DNA from: Apoda limacodes
Taxonomy: Eukaryota; Arthropoda; Insecta; Lepidoptera; Limacodidae
NCBI GenBank assembly: GCA_946406115.1
Contig: OX291543.1
Location: 31,646,815 to 31,710,814, forward strand
Direction: 5' to 3'
DNA: 64,000 nucleotides
This document shows positions 37,801-52,800 of the stretch, one piece after another (the stretch's first letter is position 1; each line of letters starts with the position of its first letter). Under the pieces are notes generated by a model that had not been told where the DNA came from, ran no database searches, and was given only the letters and a program-made list of their open reading frames with translations. The position numbers and the translations under genes were made by a program.

Positions 37801-40800
37801 CAGTACGTCATTTGAGTATGTATCATGTGATCGTAAAATGCAATAAATTTCTTATACCTAAAGAACTCGTGCAAAGAATTGACAAGGTAATCTGTCAACA
37901 TGAGCCGTTTGAAGAGTTGTTTAAAGCATATAGATATGAGATGTTCTTCTGAGGCTCGAAGGCATCGTATGAAAGTGCTTTTGGATACTAAGAATATTTT
38001 TGACCAAATTAACTGGTAGCATTACCCGCCCAGGGTATCATCAGCTGTAATATGAATTGATGTAACCGCCAAATGTCAACATTGCAGGAAAGGCAAAAAA
38101 CAAACTTTCTATGCACATATCCTATTGCAATAATGTGTGCAGCAAAGTTTCTTAGAAATTAGAGATCTTTTAGTCACAAAAGAACATAAAGCCTGTATTA
38201 AATATTTTCGAAGAAGCCGTGGCACTAAAGTTATTATTTTCAGAAAAAATGCCTATTACTTTGATATATATAATATACAAATAAAAATAAATAAAATGAA
38301 GATAGAGTAACTCACAAAACGTACACAATGGTTCAATGTAACTCACAAAACATACATAATGTTGCAACGTATATCACAAAATAATATTTTCTAACATAGT
38401 TTAAACTTACATTGTAATAGGTAGGTCTATCAAGTGATTAACATATGTATTCTCTCATACTAAGATTCAAATCAGAAAAAATACTAGGTTATCTGTCTCG
38501 ATACATTTTAGTACAATAATAGGTCATTATTATTTATGTTAATTTTATCAAATAGTAAAGACATTCGCTAAGAACACGTACCTACATCAGTTATCAGCAT
38601 CTCGACATTCCATGGATTTACCAGGCGGAACTGCAATTCGCCTACCCAAAATTGATAAGATCCTATTTAAGCTGCATTGGATACTTGTTCTAATAGAGAA
38701 CTTACTGTATTTCTAGCTAGGTCAAGGGCTTGACCTATGTAAGGAGGAATAACAGAAGTTTCACTCGTATACCTGTCGCTAAAAGTAAGCATACAAATCA
38801 ATACATGACCTTTTCAGGTAATTTCATTTAAGGTCGTAGATTTATTTGTTTTTGTTTTGTGGTCTTTGGTGTTTAAGGATATTTAATTCCAACTGTACAA
38901 TTAATTCTGTTAGTATCATGCGTTTTAATTATCTTGAGTGGAAGGAATTATCTGGTCTGGGTGACGATACCCACTTATCTTCAAGGTTTTTATAGAGTTA
39001 ACAGTTTTGCCTTCTTTTGTTAAGTAAATGTTTTATTTATACATATTCTATTAAAAACAAAACATGTACAAAAATGCACAAATCTCGCAACGCATTTCTT
39101 CTACCATAAAAAGTTGTGAATTTTAAAGTAACCATATCAATTTAACATTTTTTTTTTTAAGAAATAGTGACTTGGCAAACGCCCACAGCCACATAATCTG
39201 CTAAGTAATTTAAATATTCCTCCATTTAGGCACCTAGTTTCAAACAAATAAAAACTCAGAGCGCTAATATTAGATAGATTTTGTTTTATGTAGATTGTTT
39301 TTCTGTGTGCAATTGCCAAGTCACTCTATTTATTAAAGAAATAAAAAAAATGTTATGTTGATACGGTTACTAAAAAATTGTGTTAGCTAACTAACTAGGT
39401 ACCTATCTATCAATCTACTATCAAATTATGACAAAGTGGTTGCATAGCTGCTCCCAGATAGGTAGATACTGAATTAACCGACCGACAGAAGAACTGCGTT
39501 GCGAGACTTGTGCATTTTTGTACATTTTATGTATTTGATGGGATATCATTTATAGGTAGTCCTCGTTTTTTTCTTTTCGGGTATTATATATCTCTTGTGG
39601 CTCAGCTGCGGCCTTTCTCAGTTGGTTCTTCAGTATGAATACTGAAGAACCAATGCACATCAATGCACTATTAAGACATAGGCCTTGACTCTTAGGTATA
39701 TATCATAAGAGCATAGGCTAAACATATTGGAAACTGTTCACGATGAACATAACCTTGATTAAAAACTAGCGGTGTAGTGCGTCTTGCCTATTTCTAAAGA
39801 CGAAGATCTTTAGATAGTTGAATCTCGCACCACCTTCCATTATAAAATCTGTTAAAAATGCTAAAAGAGATGTGACCAAGAATTGAATCTTCTAATCGCT
39901 ACTTAATCTTCTATGCCGTATATAATACTCAGATAACTAAACACCCAAAAGTCTGCACGTTTATAGTTTATGGCGTACACCTTTAAGCATAACGATGCAG
40001 CGATGACTGATAAAGTCGATAGCAAGTAATACGGTCAGATTAAGAGAAAAGATAATCAGTTATACGATACTTTCTATGAATTATATTTATTTTACTATTA
40101 TAATAGCTCTTTAACTCGCCTGGAGTTCTATTGAAGTTATGGCCAGTTCCGGCCCGACAGCACGCAGTACTTTTCCCGTAAAGCCGGACAGTGAAAACTA
40201 AAGACATTTAAGCGGGAAAAAGTATTTGGAGGACCTTTTCATTAAATGGTAACAGGTTTTTTTACCACTAGTAAAAAAAAAAAAAATCCTCGTGTGTCGC
40301 AAGAACATGACATTTTGCATAAGGATGGTGAGGGGACAAATAATAAAAACCCGGCTTACTCCGAGTCTGGCTCCCGCACTGAGGATACCGTACAAACTTA
40401 TTATATGTAGATATTTCTTCCATAATGAGATCAAGAAGATAGTTTTTGGTTTTTTTTTTATTTTGTTTATTCTTATATTCGTGATGTAAAATCTTGCTTC
40501 TTGCCAAATTTCATGATTCTAGGTCAACGGGAAGTACCTCATAGATTTTGATTTATTTGTGTCACAATATGCGACAAAAAAGACATGGGCATATTTCTTT
40601 ATTGCATTGACTTAAAGCTAGATATTTTACAACTTTAAGTCACCATAGACTTAAGTACTTGATATTAAATTCAACTTGGTTGATACCTCCACGCGTTCTT
40701 AAATAAAAGGGTCTTGCTTGACCGACAGATACATTTTGTACAAATTTTTAACTACAAATTACCGAATTTCTGATTTTCCTGATTGATATTTGTTTGTAGG

Positions 40801-43800
40801 CTATGAATGATATATATTTATTTGTTTGCCAGTTTATGAATGCATCCAGCGAGCGCTGCAGCTATATTGTGTCTTTCAGCTACATTCTGTTTTATTTGTA
40901 TTCGTTGTCTAGTAAGTATACATATATATCACAAACCTCGCTTAGTTCGGGACCAGCTCGACGCCGACGGCGCTATGTGATTTGTCCTCAATTATAATTA
41001 TCATTAGCTAAACAAGCACTGCCACCAGAAATTTTAAACTTCCTCTTCGTACGAAGTAGGTATATATCAAAAATGTTAAACGCAAATATTTAAAACTAGT
41101 CATAATCTATTTTTAGAACAACTGAGTTGAAGATAGAATTTCTGGTAAAACGATAATAATTCGTATTGAAGTATTCATACATACGCTATTTCTGGTCTCC
41201 TCCATACACGAGTAAACAATCAACGGAAGCAAATAGTTCAGTCATTATGATGTTAACTGGACTGCGACAGTACCATCATTAAAACCAAAACCAAAAGAGC
41301 AAAGCAGAGGTTTCCAAACTTATCAGACTTACTAAGAGTTAGTAACTTACTTATTTAGGTGTAAAACTTTTAACGCCTATCTTCTTCTAAATCTATCTTA
41401 TACCTATCACTTCTTATAGAATTTTGTTGTGAAAATTAGTATGAACAAGTTATTAAGATAATGTTTCACACGTACATATTTTAGCAATAATTGAGTAATT
41501 GAAAGTTATGAAACAATTGAGAAATTGAAAAAAAAAACAAAAAAAAAATTAAATACATACTAATTAATATTTAATAAATAATAACTCATTAACGGGATTA
41601 TCTGTATTTGAAGATACGAAATTCAATATCCAACTTAAGTCTGATATCCATTTTTGATTATATTTACCAAATATATTGTGGAATTTCTACCTCAACTCCT
41701 TAATTATACTAATTAATTTTGCTATAGCTGTAGCTATAGTTCGTTTCAGCTCTGTTATAATAATTCCCGCGGGAACTTTTGTTTTTTTTTGGGATACATA
41801 GTAGCCTATGTCCTATTCCAACACCTAACCTATGTATATTTGTGCCAAGTTTCATCCCCGATCCGTCCAGTGGTTGAAGCGTGATTGAGGAACAAAAATC
41901 CAAACTTTAACATTTATTATATTAGTAGGGGTACGGGGATTAGTATCAACAAAAAATGTAATATAAATTGATAATATAGTCATAAATATATGTATCAATA
42001 ATTAAATCACTTCAAACTAGTTAAATGACACAACAATAAAAAACGTTACCGTGCCCCCTTTTTTTATTTTGACCAAATGGATATAATAAGCCTAGGCACG
42101 CCTAGATTACATAATTTGGACAAAAATTATAACATAAAATGTAACCGAGGCAATAGTATTTAATCGACACAGCCGTCATCATTAGCACTGGACATAAAAC
42201 GTGTAATTTTAAAAATAAATGACCGGTCTAACACGACCTTGGACAGGTATCTTGGTTACTATTTTATACTGTGTTGTTGTGTACAAAATCGCAACAATAG
42301 ATATATAGATAGATATGTATGTATCCTACTAATATTATAAATGTGAAAGTTTGTACGTCTGGATGGATGTTTGTTGCTCAATCACACTTCAACCACTGGA
42401 CGGATCGGGATAAAACTTGGCATACATATAGGTTGGGTCCTGGAATAGCATATAGGCTACTTTTTATCCCTAAAAAAATTCAAAAGTTCCGGCGGGAATA
42501 ACTATAACAGAGTAAAACGAACTATTGCTGCACATAGCATGCTATAGCAATTCATTGGTATAACTAATTAATCAATTAATTGGAGTAAATTAAGGAGTTC
42601 CACGCCGATAACCAAATTTAGCGCGGGCGGAGCCACTGGCACAGTCTAGTAGGTAATATAGATGTTGCAGTCGCATGATCATTATTCGTATTTACTATTT
42701 TAGGGCCTCTTGTTTATCAAGCTATTATTGGTAAACACACGTAAATTCTACTTTAGAGGGTGACTCACACTGTTTGTCCGTTTATTTAGTCCACAACATG
42801 TTTTTCCGCGTTCGACACGGGAACTATTTCCTTACGTTGCAATGCAACGGTGCAACATTAGTTTTGGTCCGTCTGTATCTGTAGTTTTACTAACTGAACC
42901 GACTTGGCTAAACTTTTAGATGGAAAAAGTCAAGAGGAGTAACTATAACCTAATTTCTTATAGATACAGCTAAACCAAACCTCCTTTCTGATCAGAGAAA
43001 CTTCCTCTCGCGAAAGCTAAGGTTGTGGAATGAACTCCCTGCCAAGGTTTTTCTCTAAGGACTACAGTATGGGGTTCTTCAAGAAAGAAGTTATAAAATT
43101 TTTGAAGGGCCGGAAACGCGCGAGTGATGCCTCAGGTGTTGCAAGCGTCGCAAGCTTGTAAGCTACCTTAGTGGTATAAAAAAAAAATCAAAGAGTAGCC
43201 GTAAGAAAACCGAATTTAGCGCAAGCGGAGCCGCGGGCAAAAGCTGGTTCTATAATAAATCTATGACATACCTAAATATTATATATATATATTTTTAACA
43301 AATTGATTTATGAGTAATGACGGGCAAAAAATAAATCTCACTTTAACTCTGTTTTGTTGTGTAGTAGCAGTATGTAGTAGGTACCTACTTCAAAGTTTTA
43401 CAATATTATAGCAAATTTTTGACTGAAAGTAACTCTATCTGTCTGCTATCTCTTTTCGCTTAAACCGCTGGTTTACCGTTTACGATAAAATTTGGCATGG
43501 AGATAGTTTGAGTCCTCAGAAAGGACATAGGCTACTTGAAAACGTCAAGTGCGAGTTGGTTTTTATTCTATAATTGAGGATTCGCCGTTGAAATCCTACA
43601 CCGATAACAGGATTTAGCGCGGTTGGATCCGCGAGCAGGAGCTTTATATCGAAAAATGTGAAAGTTCCCACAGGAATAACTATAACTAAATTCCTATATC
43701 TACAGTTATAGCTTGCTAGCAAACTTCCTTACTATATAAGCAAGAAGTTGCCGAATTGACTTAGTGTAGGATTTTTTTTATCAAACGATAATTTATTAAT

Positions 43801-46800
43801 CATGTTTCCACGTTTGTCAGGGTTATTTAACCACATCCCGAAGAACACAGTTATTATTATTTTGTCAGATCTACTCAGCGGATCCGAAGAAACCCTTGCC
43901 AAAAAATTTAAATATGTTACAATTCATTTCTTCCTCGGCCGTCCTTAGGGAGGGCAATCGGCCCGATCGCCCCTGGCTGGATCCGCCCCTGGGTAGCATA
44001 GCCTCTTAAGCTGCAGGAAGTTGCTGGATACTAGCAGCAGAGAGCTTTCGGTTTGGAAAATCGCAGAAAGACACCTACATCCAGCGACTGACACCTACAT
44101 CCAGCGACAAATATGACGTTGCTAAATTATAATAACCAACACGATTTGCTAAAAGTGAAATATGTATAAAGCAATGAAATATAATTAGTGTTGCAATAAT
44201 TATTGGATACGGGACGTTTAAGGTGCTATCCCTTGAGATTAGCAATAAATATTTGGATACAATGTTTTATTAAATTGACGATTTGCGACAGTTGTATTGC
44301 TGCATTCGCGTATTTAACAGAAAACGGGACAAAATGGCAATACGGAACAGGGCCCTCAAATATGGTGACAGACCCGTATATACGGGACGTATGATAACCC
44401 TAAATATAAGAGTATCGTGTTTAAGAAACCTCGAAGTGTGCTCACGTCTTGCGTGGCTACAAACAAACATAGTTTGTGTAACCGAACACGGACAGTCGAA
44501 AGGTTTCATAATGATTCATTCGCAATAATGAACAACAGGTTACTAATTAACGTTTAATGACGTCACTTCTTGGTATCTGAGAACAATTTAATATAAGCAA
44601 CATTAGAATAGGGATAAAGACTCCAGTGTTTATGTAAGACAACCTCGTCGCAGTTACTGAAATTAGTTTTAAACGCTTTTGTTTTGAGCTATAAATGTTC
44701 ATGTAAATACGACAAAGTTCCATCCCATTAAAATTTGAAACGGGTTTTGACAGCGCGATAATGATTCAGTACTGAGATTGGAACCAAATAAAGGCCGAGA
44801 CGTCTAGAAGAGGAAAACGGTCTATAGAAGGTTAGCGGTTTTATATCTACTCTATAAAGTTATCGCTAAACGCTCATAAACGATCTATTGTTTTCACTCA
44901 GAATGTAGTATCGCCTGCACATCACGCACGGGTTGTACCTGGCACGTTTTATAAATTTTAGGGTTCTGTCTTCCGTACAGTTGAGGTAAAATTACACTAT
45001 GGTAAAATTTCGGTTTTTATATAGTATCGAAAACGCTTTCGAATTGTGATCGACACGAAACTTACCAAGAACTCTAGATGAATATTTTAAAGGGACAAAT
45101 GAGAAAACTGTTGAAAAGCCGATGCTGCATAACGGGGTTGCCATCTTGATAGTTTTTGAAACGTACCTATATGGTGAAAGAAAATAATTGCGAAAAAGTA
45201 ACATAAAAAATCCGACTAAGGTGCAAAATGACTCTTAAATTTGTTTTCTTGTATTTTTAAACTACCTGATAAATACTTATAATTCGTTTACATACATACC
45301 TAATGCTTTAAGAACTAATCCGCAATACTAAGCCACTAGTGAAAGTTCTGTTCAAACCCGTTCAAGCGTGATTCACGCACTATAAGCTGATGAAAAATCT
45401 AGAAATCATTTTTATGCTTTCCATTTCCGTCTGTTAGTTGATATTTTTTTGTCATAATATCATGCAGATTATGTTCAGACAATTATATGTCACAAATTTA
45501 CAATCTATAAATTGTGTTAATTCAACATTTTCTTAAGTATTGGTAGGTTGTGTTTGCTTTACTGTAGGTTTTAATAGATATTATGTATTGTTTTGAACTT
45601 AAGTTACCTATCTTTTTATAAACTGGAACGTGGATTTAACTAATATTAAGATTTAGCAGTTTTTAAAAAAAGAAATGACAACACTGTCGTGCTCGCAACT
45701 CTGACTTTTCTTTAATTAAGCTCTAATGGTCTTTAACAAGGCTTATTGTCTTCAATTGCCGTACGACCAACAATGTGATGTTCATAGATTGATTCGCCTC
45801 ATTACACATCTGTCTCTATGTCTACTGATTGAGCATATTTTACCATATTCAGGTCCAATAACCAACTTCACAAATAAAAACATTTGACGAAAAATACCTT
45901 TGTTGTCCAACATTTTTTTCTTTTATTTGTAGGTCAGATTATCTTTTCAATTTGATATTTTTTTCTCTGCACCACGTACTAGTACCTCTCCTTTTTGTTT
46001 TCCTCTTGCTTGTCTAGCAGACCGCATTTTTCTACAGCAGCAAGTCTACTCTACTACTACTAATTTTATTGACTGACTTGTCTTTTTGTCTAAGCTTCTG
46101 CGTTGAAATTTTAAAGCCAATTTTTTCTTGTCAAAACATTTTGTTATCGGATAGTAGTGCAATTTGCGTAGCGTTGCGTTGGTTTATAGCTGAGGTTCAC
46201 GTTTTAATAAATTATTACCTAGGTATCCCTTTTAAAAGGGCGCGGTTAGTCGTGACCTATGTAGATAAGTTGCTCTGATTTGTCATAGCTTGAACCTTTG
46301 AAAATGCGTCACCTATTTTTTAGCTCATTGTTAGACAGCGTCAAAAGGGCCAAGCTGTGAAATGGCAGAAGTACTCCATGTGGTGCTGGTCTTGCCCAGT
46401 CAAGTACTGCTTCGCTCTGTTGAGTACACCAAGTTTTTTGAACGCCAGCTTAAAACCTTGTCTTTCATATGATCTCGAAACTGAACGTCGCTGGAAATGT
46501 CAACATTAACGATCCCAATGCTCTTGGAGATGGTAAGAGGCGTATCCTGGAATTGTGGGACATCAGAGAATAGTTAAACTTGGCGGTGATCGCGCATACT
46601 TGTCATTGTTGGGTTGAATCATCAGACCAAGTTTTGTCGCCCTAGTCGGAGGCCTTAGACAGAATGGTCTCGATTTTCTTCACATTGGAACGAGGGATAC
46701 TTAAAAAGCGTCTCCGGTGCTGTCATCTGCATAGCAATCTATGTATGATATCTATATCTATTAACGATAATGTATGTTAGCATATCATTGATATGCAGCA

Positions 46801-49800
46801 GAAACAGCGAAGAAGACAGCATAGTGGAAAAGGAAATAGCGATTGGCCTGTAATTCAATGGATCAGATCTATTGCCCTTTTTGGATACCGGCTGCACATT
46901 CGCAGACTTCCTCGAAGACGGAGGTAGGAAAGCGCGAGCAGGCGCGTGTGTACAGAACATACCTTTGGAGCACATCGTTAAGGCCCTGCTGCTGGTATAT
47001 ATTTTCCAGTCCACTTGACTTATCAACGTCTAGACTAGATAAAGCAACGCCCCCTGGACCTCCCGCTTGGATTATGAGTTTTGTTCTTAATAATTGTTTG
47101 AAATTCTATGTGTGAGATAAGCTCCATGCGCTAAGTTTTATTTAAGGATAGGACTACAAGTAACCCAATATCGTTACAGTCCAGTGAAACGACGCTCTTG
47201 AACCGAAGACGGCAAAGGTCCACAAATTTTCAAAATTATTCTTACGAATAACACCGTAGATGAAATATTACATATTTTATATAACAACTTAATTGTTATA
47301 ATTTTTTTTTTAAATACTATTTAGATAACGTTAACGTTTGTTATGAAGTAAAGTGTAAACTGTAAAGTGAAGTTTAATGCTAAAGGTTTATTGACTTCAG
47401 ACCTGTGGAAGATTACCACAACTACATGCACAAATAATCTGTATTTACACTACACTACACATATTACGGGCGCTGATTTCATACAATCTAGATATAAACA
47501 AAACTGAACTATTCCTTCCTGACATGACCAGAGATTCCCAAACTTAATCACGTGAACATACGGTTCAAAACGTATCAATCAAGGCGATGAATCTCATTTG
47601 ATGGCATCACGCCAGGGGCGCCCGCTCGCACGCGGCGAAATTCAAGTTCACAACAATATTTACAAAACAAGTTTTGATACGTCACTGTGGGGCAGTAACG
47701 GGAAACTGGATTATACAAGGTGACGTCAAGCGGTTTAACTTTTCTCAGAATAATATGGTATATGGCAAGACAGTGTAATTTTAAATATGCATTTACGATA
47801 TTAGGGACTAAAGGAACATGATTTACAACAATATTTACAAAACAAATCAAAACGTTACAGTGGTATAGTTATAGAAAACAAGATTGAACAAGGTGATGTG
47901 GACTTGGTATGTACAGTGTGGCAGTGAGATTTTAATAATAGAGTTACGATATTTTTAGGGACTAAAAGTAGATAATTTACAAAACACGTCAATACGTTAC
48001 TTAGTATGGTGTAGTTATTGGAAACAAGATATTATCATGGTAGTTATTTGACAAGACAGTAAGACTTTGATGATGCAGAGACTAGAGGAACATCATTCAC
48101 ACAATGCATACAAAACAACTTGATACGTCACTGTGGCGCAGTTACAAGAAAGATTATACAAGATAATGTCAAGCGGTTTAACCTAATAAATAAACTAACT
48201 ACCTACTAAAAAAAGGATAATAAATGTTATTTGTATCCTTACAGTGGGGACGTTGGTACAATGGCTAGGGCAACAATATATACACATAATTAAACAGCTG
48301 TCAAAAACTCCACCGTTAGGCGGTATTTATTTAAATTGTGAAAGCCTGATTTTTTTTTCCTGAACTGATAAGGCGCCGCACTTTGACCATTATATATGTA
48401 TATTATATTTCTATATTATTATAGTCTTCTTTAAAAAAATGCCAACTAACAAGTTTTTAGACGATTTAAATAATTAATAATAATAATAGTGGCCAACTAA
48501 CTTGTTTGTGATATTTGAAGACATTGCAGTAGTTACCTTAAAATGAGTCCCGTCTCCTTATTATAGTTAAATATTTGGTATATTTTATGTGCACTTGCTT
48601 ATTGCTTTTTAATTCTTATTGTTTTTGCAGTCGGGTTTTTTTTCCTAGGTATATGAACTTGCATTGAAATGAGTCCCGGTATAACGTGCACTTATTTATT
48701 CCTTTTTTTATTATTTAATTATTATTGATTTGCAGTCGGGTTTTTTATACTATGTATTTAAACTTGCATTGCAATGAGTCCCGGTGTAAGGTACACTTAT
48801 TTATTGCTTTTTAATTCTTATTGTTTTAGCAGCCGGGTTTTTTTTTTTTTTAATTTATTTCCAAAACAATTTTACACCACAACATTAATATAGTTTTCCC
48901 GACTTGAAACCTTTCTAGGTTTATGTTGTCAGGAAGTCGCTCTTTACTAATTAGGTAATTTACTATATTTGAGTATACAGTTTAGTTAACACGGTTATTA
49001 CAATCATAACATTATTTACTATTATTACTTAATAATATATATTATCATATATTATAGTAAGTATATATCCATACACACAAACATATACATACTATATAAT
49101 TTACAATTTACCATGAATTATTGTTCGTTAACAAAGTACATCTTGCGCTTACGTTTATAATTTTTTTGTGTACCCTACAACACTCGGGAGATGAATACCT
49201 TTCACTTGAGACCACATTCATCGAAATCGGTCTAGCCGTCTAGGCTACAGGATGTCACAATGGAACGGACATACCCATATACATATGTACATCCGCGTGA
49301 AAAACATTTGCCTTCTTCTGAGCCAGTCGAGTAATAAACAGACAGACCGACGAACGGACGTGGAGTGCCATAGGGCTTCCTTGTTCGGTTACGGAACCAT
49401 AACAATACCCAAACCTAAACACATCAAGATCAAACGTTTTACTAACGCCTAAACTACTTAACTTTCAATGAATCGAAATTAGCAGTTTTTTTTAGATTCT
49501 TTAAAATAGATTCTTCGTAACTAAATTGGCATTTTGTAAATGGGTTCGTAACGTAACTTGTTTACTGGCAGATCAAGGCAGACCAGTCTTTTAATGCCTA
49601 GGCAACTAAACTACATAATCTAGGATTTAGATAGATATCTACACACAGCTTGTTAGTAAATTTTTACCTATTTAAAGTAAAGTGGGTACTGTGCTATGAT
49701 ATTACAAAGAGAGGATTTGGACTAAATTCGGCGGTCGTGGATGTAAATTTCTTAGATTGTACAATTCAGTCTCGCCACGCACGACATACCTAACCGGATT

Positions 49801-52800
49801 TGGATTATTTTTGCAATTCGGGCAAACAGAAATAACCTTGACCGGTGACCATAGGTTACATTGAAGGTTCTCCAAACATTTTTCATTAATTGAATGAATG
49901 TTATATTTTCAGCAATCCTTGATCCAATTCAGTGATAGTGTTTCATACAATTTTGACTTTGCGATGCGATTGCTTTACATTGTAGAAATAATGCGTTTGG
50001 TATACTTGAGTATTTTGACATGTTAATTTTGGCAAACTAATAATTAAAATATATTGAAAACATGCAGTAAAGGCGTAGTTCGGGAAGAATCGGGAAACTA
50101 CGACTGCAGTTTTATATGGGTCCGCGAGTCCCACCACACCATTATGTTCAAATCGAACGTAATGAAACGTATGACGATGTTATCACTGAGCGAATGGAGT
50201 GTAATAAACGAAACATATGATGTTTGTGCTCTCTGAGCTTAGCGATTGAGTCGTTATTCCATTACTTCCACATCCAAAAATGCTAGCTTCTTACTACACT
50301 GTAGGCGATTAGTTAAAATCAAACAGAATGGAAATAGGGCATGTTTTTTCAATTCCGATACTGATTTCCGATCTTGGATGTCAATATCGGAATTCCGATA
50401 TAAATATCCAAAATGAACATTTTTGTAATAAAGTTTAATTGGCTACGCAAAGATTGATATTTCAAAGCATTTTCTTTTCATATATTTCAAAATCAATTTA
50501 AAAAATAAACAGACGTCTTTCAAGCCTCTAGCCTAGTGTGTCGCAGTCGAATGATAGAATGATCATAGAAATGTTATAATCCGACCAAATAGGTAAGTTA
50601 ACCAGAGATTGCTGCTTTACAAGTCCGACCCCATATGGAGTACTGCTGCCATCTCTGGGCGGGTGCACCCAGATACCAGCTTGGCCCTTTTGACTAGGTT
50701 CAACGACGGGCTGTGAGAATTGTCAACGATCCCAAACTCACTTGCGGTATCGAGCCCTTAAGTCTGAGGAGAGACTTTGCCTCCCTGTGTGTGTTCTACC
50801 GCTTGTACAATGGGTTGTGTTCTGAGGTATTGTTCGAAATGATGCCCACGGCTTATTTCCGTCGCGCCGCTCGCCATCGGCAGGGAATTTATTCTCAAAC
50901 TTTAGAACCGCAATGGTCGCTTACAGTGCGGTTTCAGAGAAACTTCCTCCCGCGAACGCTTGGGATGTGGAATGAGCTCCCAGCCAAGGTTTTCTCCAAG
51001 GGGTATTCTACAGTATGGGGTTCTTCAAGAAAGAAGTTATTAGATTTATGAAGGGTCGGCAACGCGCGAGTGATGCCCCTGGTGTTGCAAGCGTCCATTT
51101 GCTACAGTGACCACTTGCCATGAAGCGGACCATAGGCTATTTTTGCCGCCTTAGTGGTATAAAAAAAAAAAAAGTTATACATCAACGATAAAGAAGTTTG
51201 CTCAGTCGAAAATTAGCGTTTTAATAATCGCTATAAATTTTATACACTCACGGCTAAAGCTCATGATGATAAAACAATCAAAACAACATAAAGCTGAAAG
51301 CATTTTAATAAAGCATATTAATAAAAGAAATAAGCATAAATTAACTTAGAGAGAAAATATTAGTTTACGACTTATATGTATAATAGCATGTACTATCAAA
51401 TTTCTCATTATACCATTCAACAAAATTAATAAAAAAACTCAAAATCAACTTTAGTAAAATAACCCAGAAAGGAATCAGGAACTAGATAATACATACATAA
51501 TATCACGCCTGTTTCCTGAAAGGATTTCCGAAATAACTTTTACCTGGCACACTTCCTTTGTTTCATCTACAGGAATCAATACATGTTCAACGGTAGGTCT
51601 TAAACTGGACTTACAAGAGAACAAAACTACTAATATACACTTTTTTTTGAAAACCTTTCTTTAGTTAGTGAATTCGTAGGATCTCCTTCTCTGCTCTTAT
51701 ATTTACAAAACTTATTTTTTATTTATACTCAACAATTCGAAACAAATGGATTAAGTTAAAGATGATAAGGAAAAAAAAAATCTAACGAGAGACTATTTAG
51801 AAGGCTAAGGCTGAGGGCAGGCTTTGATAACTCGAGTTTGTAATGTCTGTATTGCCCGTGTTACACAGAATGTTTTTTTTTTCACATTTACGAGTAAATA
51901 AATAAACAGAATTGAAATTATGGAAACATAAGTATAAATAACAACTCTAAAGAATTTATGAATAAAAAGTTTGGGCTGAAGTTAAAACTTGTAATTGCTC
52001 GCTTGGCACTAGTTTATATCTTGAACTACAGATGGCGCTTTTATACTGATAGATAAAGTACGTAGAGCACGCACGGTGCGTAAAGGATAGGTTTCATATG
52101 TCATTATCGCCCGTGGGCTCTATGAAAAATCTAGCGGTCTATGCAACTCATTGTCTTTGATCAGAAGTATCATTATTTAGATACTTTCCAACCTTTACTA
52201 ACATTACTTAACTGTATTAAAAGTAACTTAGATTTATAAGGGTAAAATATAGGCTAGATCGCGTAAATACGCCGTTTTTGTGCAAATTTTGTGACAAAAC
52301 TATGGAATCTGAAAGATTGAAAAGAAAATCCATACTAATATTATAAATGCGAAAGTAACTGTTTTTTTACACTTTTTTAATTACGTGATATTTGGCGAAA
52401 CTGATGTATATTTATAGGTGTTCGAGGGCACTGCCTTTAGCTAAAGTTCGACACGCACTTGGCCGGTTTTTTTTAATATTTAATTCAATAAATAAAAAAC
52501 ACTCAGTAAGTTAGTGCACTAGAAAAAAAGCATGTTTTATAACAAACTAGCTTTTGCCCGTGATTCCACCCGCCCTTATTTCGATTATTGGTCTTCAACG
52601 GAAACTCCTTAATTATAGAAAAAAACTCACACTGAACGTTTTTAACTCGCCTATGTCCTTCCCCGGGACTCAAACTGAACTAAATGCCAAACTTCATCTT
52701 AATCGGTACAGCAGCGGTTTAAGCGTGAAGAGGTAACAGAGAGAGTGAGTCACTTTCGCAGTTATAATATTAGTATGGATTTATTTTTGTAAACAAGTTT

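Noticed and set aside
49252..49452. Plus-strand open frame of 66 codons
   Set aside because: Its sequence is the body of a dispersed repeat (the GACAGACCGACGAACGG region), so it is not a gene.
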